Positions 30,596 through 33,634 of a DNA stretch of 33,634 nt are shown in pieces. Each line of letters opens with the position of its first letter. The stretch's first letter is position 1. The position numbers and the translations under genes were made by a program. The notes below the pieces were generated by a model. That model was not told the origin of the DNA and ran no database searches. It was given only the letters and a program-made list of their open reading frames with translations. Location of the stretch: contig CAMNGU010000014.1 in assembly GCA_946538525.1 (NCBI GenBank), forward strand, positions 1 through 33,634, given 5' to 3'. The stretch is from an uncultured Lachnospiraceae bacterium (GTDB lineage: Bacteria > Bacillota > Clostridia > Lachnospirales > Lachnospiraceae).

Positions 30596-32239
30596 ATGAA
30601 AAAACTAATTATCGTGCTTCTCGTTCTGGGACTTGGGGTACTGGTATTTCTTCGTTGGCCGAAGGAACTTCCTACTGAAATGAAGGAAAGCCCGCAGAAG
30701 AGTGAAGCGCTGGAGAAAATGGTGCAGACCAGAATCAACAATCTGCAAGATCAGGGAATTGAGGTCCTGATAGAGGGAAAGAGCATCAGAAAATTTAATT
30801 ATGAAGTTAAAATGGATGATGAAGCCAAGCTTATGGTTCAGGATAGTTTCCTGGAGGATATTATGGGGTGCTCAGTTCTTGTCTATGGAAATGGTAAGAC
30901 TGTTGTTGATAGAGCAGAGACTGAGATATCATTTTCACCTTCTGAACTTAACGGTGAGTCATCCCTGATACCTATATCAGATCACCTTAGCCAATTGGGC
31001 TATTCGGTAACCTACAATATGGTGAAGGGAACTGTGAATTTTACAAATACAGACGGTGGGAAGAACCTTCCTGCCAAGTATGATTTGAGAGAACATGACA
31101 GGGTTTCTCCAGTGAGGGATCAAGGAACCTTTGGAACATGTTGGGCGTTTGCGTCTCTTGCGGCATTGGAAACTGTTTCTATGCCAGCAGAAGAAAATAT
31201 CTATTCAGTGGATCACATGTCACTGAATAATGGTTTTACACTGGATCTAAGTGAAGGTGGAGAGCATACCATGAGTATGGCATATCTTGCATCTTGGAAT
31301 GGACCGGTGTTGGAAGAAGATGATGTTTATGGTGATGGCGAGACTAATTCAAACCTTCCGGCGGTGAAGCATTTGAAGGAAGCTATCATAATAGATGGAA
31401 AAGATGACAACCGTATAAAGAATGCCATCTTCAAGTATGGAGGGGTGGAAACTTCAATTCATATGGAGATGACCTATGGTGCATATAAATCGGAATATTA
31501 TAATTCGGACACCAGCAGTTATTATTATTCAGGTTCTGAAGCGCCGAACCATGATCTGGTAATCGTGGGATGGGATGATAATTTCTCTAAGGATAATTTC
31601 AGTACTCCACCTTCGAAGGATGGAGCGTATATCTGTAAGAATAGTTGGGGAACTTCCTTTGGCGACGAAGGATATTTCTATGTTTCTTACGAGGATACAA
31701 ATATTTGTGAGAAATCTATTGTCTATACGAAACTGGATGATACTGATGATTATGATAACATTTATCAGACGGACATTCTGGGTTGGGTAGGCCAGATGGG
31801 ATTCAGCGATGAGAAGGCGTACTTTGCAAATGTATATACGGCTCAAGGGGATGAAACTCTTAAAGCGGTTTCCTTCTATTCTACTGGAAGTAATACTAAG
31901 TTCAGTGTATTTCTTGTTACCAACTATGAGGATGAAAAATCTCTGAATGGTGGTCGTAAGGAGATTGGACAAGGGGAGACAAGATACGCAGGGTATTATA
32001 CAGTTGATCTGACTCAGGAAATAAATTTAGAAAAGGGCCAGAAATATGCTATTATAGTGAGTGTTGAAACTCCAGGTAGTCAGCGCCCTATTGCTATAGA
32101 GTGTGATGGAGGTGAGCGTACCCAGAACCTTGACCTGACAGATGGTGAAGGTTATATCAGCCTATATGGTGAAGTGTGGTACAGCGCTGAGGAGTCAAAT
32201 GCAAATGTGTGCCTAAAAGCATTTACAGATGATAGATAA
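30596..32239 (+). CDS. Secreted papain-family (C1) cysteine protease with lectin-like C-terminal domain
   Basis: The 547-residue protein starts with a signal or anchor segment (IIVLLVLGLGVLVFL, about 4-18). A pro-region of about 140 residues comes next. The C1A catalytic domain then starts at PAKYDLREH with the oxyanion Gln176 and nucleophile Cys182 (DQGTFGTCWAF), His319 (PNHDLVIVGWDD) and Asn349 (KNSWGTSFGDEGYF), so all catalytic residues are present. The region after about 375 is beta-rich with alternating hydrophobic strands, like the lectin-like domain found behind C1 peptidases in gut Clostridia and archaea. AGAGGGG precedes ATG 30596, only 28 bases after the methyltransferase. Likely role: processing or degradation of extracellular proteins. 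Its place among housekeeping genes is unexplained. Confidence 0.92.
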   Translation: MKKLIIVLLVLGLGVLVFLRWPKELPTEMKESPQKSEALEKMVQTRINNLQDQGIEVLIEGKSIRKFNYEVKMDDEAKLMVQDSFLEDIMGCSVLVYGNGKTVVDRAETEISFSPSELNGESSLIPISDHLSQLGYSVTYNMVKGTVNFTNTDGGKNLPAKYDLREHDRVSPVRDQGTFGTCWAFASLAALETVSMPAEENIYSVDHMSLNNGFTLDLSEGGEHTMSMAYLASWNGPVLEEDDVYGDGETNSNLPAVKHLKEAIIIDGKDDNRIKNAIFKYGGVETSIHMEMTYGAYKSEYYNSDTSSYYYSGSEAPNHDLVIVGWDDNFSKDNFSTPPSKDGAYICKNSWGTSFGDEGYFYVSYEDTNICEKSIVYTKLDDTDDYDNIYQTDILGWVGQMGFSDEKAYFANVYTAQGDETLKAVSFYSTGSNTKFSVFLVTNYEDEKSLNGGRKEIGQGETRYAGYYTVDLTQEINLEKGQKYAIIVSVETPGSQRPIAIECDGGERTQNLDLTDGEGYISLYGEVWYSAEESNANVCLKAFTDDR

Positions 32240-32287
32240 ATAATAAGTTAAAAACTGAGAAATAAAATATAAAACGGAGATATTAAA

Positions 32288-32899
32288 ATGAGTGATAAGA
32301 AGAAGCTTATTTTCGCTACAGGAAATCCTGGAAAGCTTAAGGAGATAAAGGCTGTTCTTGGCGACCTTGGTTATGAGATCGTTACTATGAAGGAAGCTGG
32401 AATAGATATAGATATAGTAGAGGATGGAAAAACATTTGAAGAGAATGCTCTTATCAAGGCTAAGGCTGTATGTGAGGCCAGTGGATGTCTTGCAATGGCT
32501 GATGATTCCGGCCTTGAGGTTGATGCAATGAATAAGGAACCGGGAATCTATTCTGCCAGATGGATGGGATATGATACTTCTTACGATATTAAAAACCAGG
32601 CTATTATAGATAAGCTGCAGGGTGTTCCTGATGAGGAGAGAACAGCAAGGTTCGTTTGTGCCTGCGCTGCCGTATTTCCAAATGGAGAGGAACTGGTGGT
32701 AAAGTGCAATATGGAAGGACGAATCGGTTACGAGATAGCTGGTGCAAATGGTTTTGGATACGATCCAATATTCTACCTTCCTGAGTATGGCAAGACTTCA
32801 GCGGAGATTACTCCGGAAGAAAAGAATGCCATTAGTCATAGAGGCAAGGCTTTGAGAAAGATGGCTGAGCTTTTAAAGAAGATGGAAGCATCTGAATAA
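32288..32899 (+). CDS. rdgB: XTP/dITP diphosphatase (non-canonical purine NTP pyrophosphatase)
   Basis: This 203-residue enzyme hydrolyses ITP, dITP and XTP to monophosphates and keeps deaminated purines out of nucleic acids. It shows the family start FATGNPGKLKEI, the acidic DDSGLEVDAMNKEPGIYSAR block with metal ligands, and the closing GFGYDPIFYLPEYGKTSAE and SHRGKAL motifs. Length is normal. CGGAGA lies ahead of ATG 32288. It is 26 bases from the phosphoesterase gene, an order also seen in Bacillus (ysnA-ysnB). Confidence 0.96.
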   Translation: MSDKKKLIFATGNPGKLKEIKAVLGDLGYEIVTMKEAGIDIDIVEDGKTFEENALIKAKAVCEASGCLAMADDSGLEVDAMNKEPGIYSARWMGYDTSYDIKNQAIIDKLQGVPDEERTARFVCACAAVFPNGEELVVKCNMEGRIGYEIAGANGFGYDPIFYLPEYGKTSAEITPEEKNAISHRGKALRKMAELLKKMEASE

Positions 32900-32925
32900 A
32901 GAATATATATAAATGAGATGTATAT

Positions 32926-33495
32926 ATGATAAGAAGAGTTCTAATTGTAAGTGATTCTCATGGAAAGAGTCAGAATATAAAAACGGCTATAGAAAGAGAA
33001 CGCCCGGATATGTTGATTCATCTTGGGGATATTGAAGATGAAACAGAAAAGGTTCGGAGATGGCTGGATGAGAATGCGGAGAAACATAATAAGAAAGTGC
33101 CGGATGAAGATAGAATATCGCTTCCGGTACCGGCGGTGTTTATCCAGGGAAATTGTGACAGATATGGAGACCAAAAGGGTTTGAAAAAAAGCTCTGTATT
33201 CAGTCTAAATGGTCATAAATTCTTCTGCAGTCATGGTCACATTCAGGGAGTGAATATGAGTCTTATGAATCTCATGTACACGGCACTTGAAAATGGATGC
33301 GATATAGCAATGTATGGTCATACCCATGTTCCTTTTGATGAAACCTTTAATGAGGGAGAAAGTGATAAAGTTCGTATACTTAATCCTGGAAGTATTTCTC
33401 TTCCTCGTGGGGGAAAAGAAAAAAGCTATATGCTGATGACATTTTCCGGAGATGATTCAGGGGCTGCTTACGAAGTTGAATTAAAAAGACTATAA
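32926..33495 (+). CDS. YfcE/MJ0936-family metallophosphoesterase
   Basis: This 189-residue phosphodiesterase has the dimetal motifs in order: SDSHGK, HLGDIED, QGNCD, SHGH and MYGHTH, and ends with the typical NPGSISLPRGG. It is complete. Members hydrolyse phosphodiesters in vitro and the cellular substrate is unclear. It follows rdgB by 26 bases, probably in one unit. Only a weak GAGATG ribosome binding site is seen, so translation may depend partly on the upstream gene. Confidence 0.93.
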   Translation: MIRRVLIVSDSHGKSQNIKTAIERERPDMLIHLGDIEDETEKVRRWLDENAEKHNKKVPDEDRISLPVPAVFIQGNCDRYGDQKGLKKSSVFSLNGHKFFCSHGHIQGVNMSLMNLMYTALENGCDIAMYGHTHVPFDETFNEGESDKVRILNPGSISLPRGGKEKSYMLMTFSGDDSGAAYEVELKRL

Positions 33496-33530
33496 GCGAG
33501 ATTGATTTATATTTTTATAAGCAGAATATA

Positions 33531-33597
33531 ATGACATAAGTGTCAAAAGTCAAAATGCGTTCCTGCTTGCAGGAAAAGTATGTTGACCTTATGACAC
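33531..33597. repeat. Branched palindromic element at the window end
   Basis: Three nested pairings are present: GTGTCA (33540-33545) with TGACAC (33592-33597), GTCAA (33549-33553) with TTGAC (33583-33587), and TTCCTGC (33560-33566) with GCAGGAA (33569-33575). It shares CTTATGACACG with the cloverleaf at 8690-8798 and GTGTCAAAAG with the window start. The rest of the sequence to 33634 holds no gene I can see. It may also end the rdgB unit, although it lacks a clear T-tract. Confidence 0.6.
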
Positions 33598-33634
33598 GCT
33601 GAAACATGGAATTTGCTAAAAACAGTTCGGTGAA

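Overview
The window is AT-rich and tightly packed, with nearly every gene on the + strand. It looks like a chromosomal segment of a Gram-positive, anaerobic Clostridia-type bacterium. The best guess is a Lachnospiraceae member near Butyrivibrio or Pseudobutyrivibrio. This is inferred from the Trp/Tyr/Gly-rich cell-wall-binding repeats (S-D-S-T-G-W-W-Y units), the many surface lipoproteins, the strong AGGAGG-like ribosome binding sites and the extended -10 promoters. No rRNA, tRNA, insertion sequence, phage gene or CRISPR array was seen.

Layout. 87-887 is an unknown single-pass membrane protein. 1093-2736 is an AMP-forming acyl-CoA ligase in its own transcription unit. 2737-3202 is non-coding and holds a terminator, then a possible small structured RNA with its own promoter and terminator. 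3203-8684 is an apparent operon: a NatA-like ABC ATPase, an ABC-2 permease fused to a CPBP protease, a membrane-anchored GH25 lysozyme and a GH13 amylase. It ends at an elaborate cloverleaf-shaped inverted repeat. 9025-12629 holds two secreted proteins with cell-wall-binding repeats on either side of a small, oppositely oriented XRE regulator. 12828-14180 is pgi with its own promoter and terminator.

14401-29357 is the most distinctive part: nine co-oriented genes, probably one operon, for a MacAB/FtsX-like trans-envelope ABC system. It encodes a single membrane-fusion lipoprotein, a tandem (double) membrane-fusion lipoprotein, a 10-TM FtsX-type permease, two paralogous lipoproteins of unknown function, an OmpR-type response regulator, a sensor kinase, a membrane-anchored extracellular protein and two different MacB/LolD-type ATPases. 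The second ATPase has an AbrB-like tail. The module has one permease but two unlike ATPases and three adaptor units in two polypeptides. It also carries several short tandem repeats, one of them inside the kinase catalytic domain. The likely role is export of, or resistance to, a peptide or amphiphile with its own signalling, but the substrate cannot be read from the sequence.

29419-33495 is mostly housekeeping: a THUMP-domain RNA methyltransferase, a secreted papain-like protease with a lectin-like C-terminal part, rdgB and a YfcE-type phosphoesterase. The window begins and ends with inverted repeats that share words with the cloverleaf at 8690-8798, so a small dispersed palindromic repeat family is possible.
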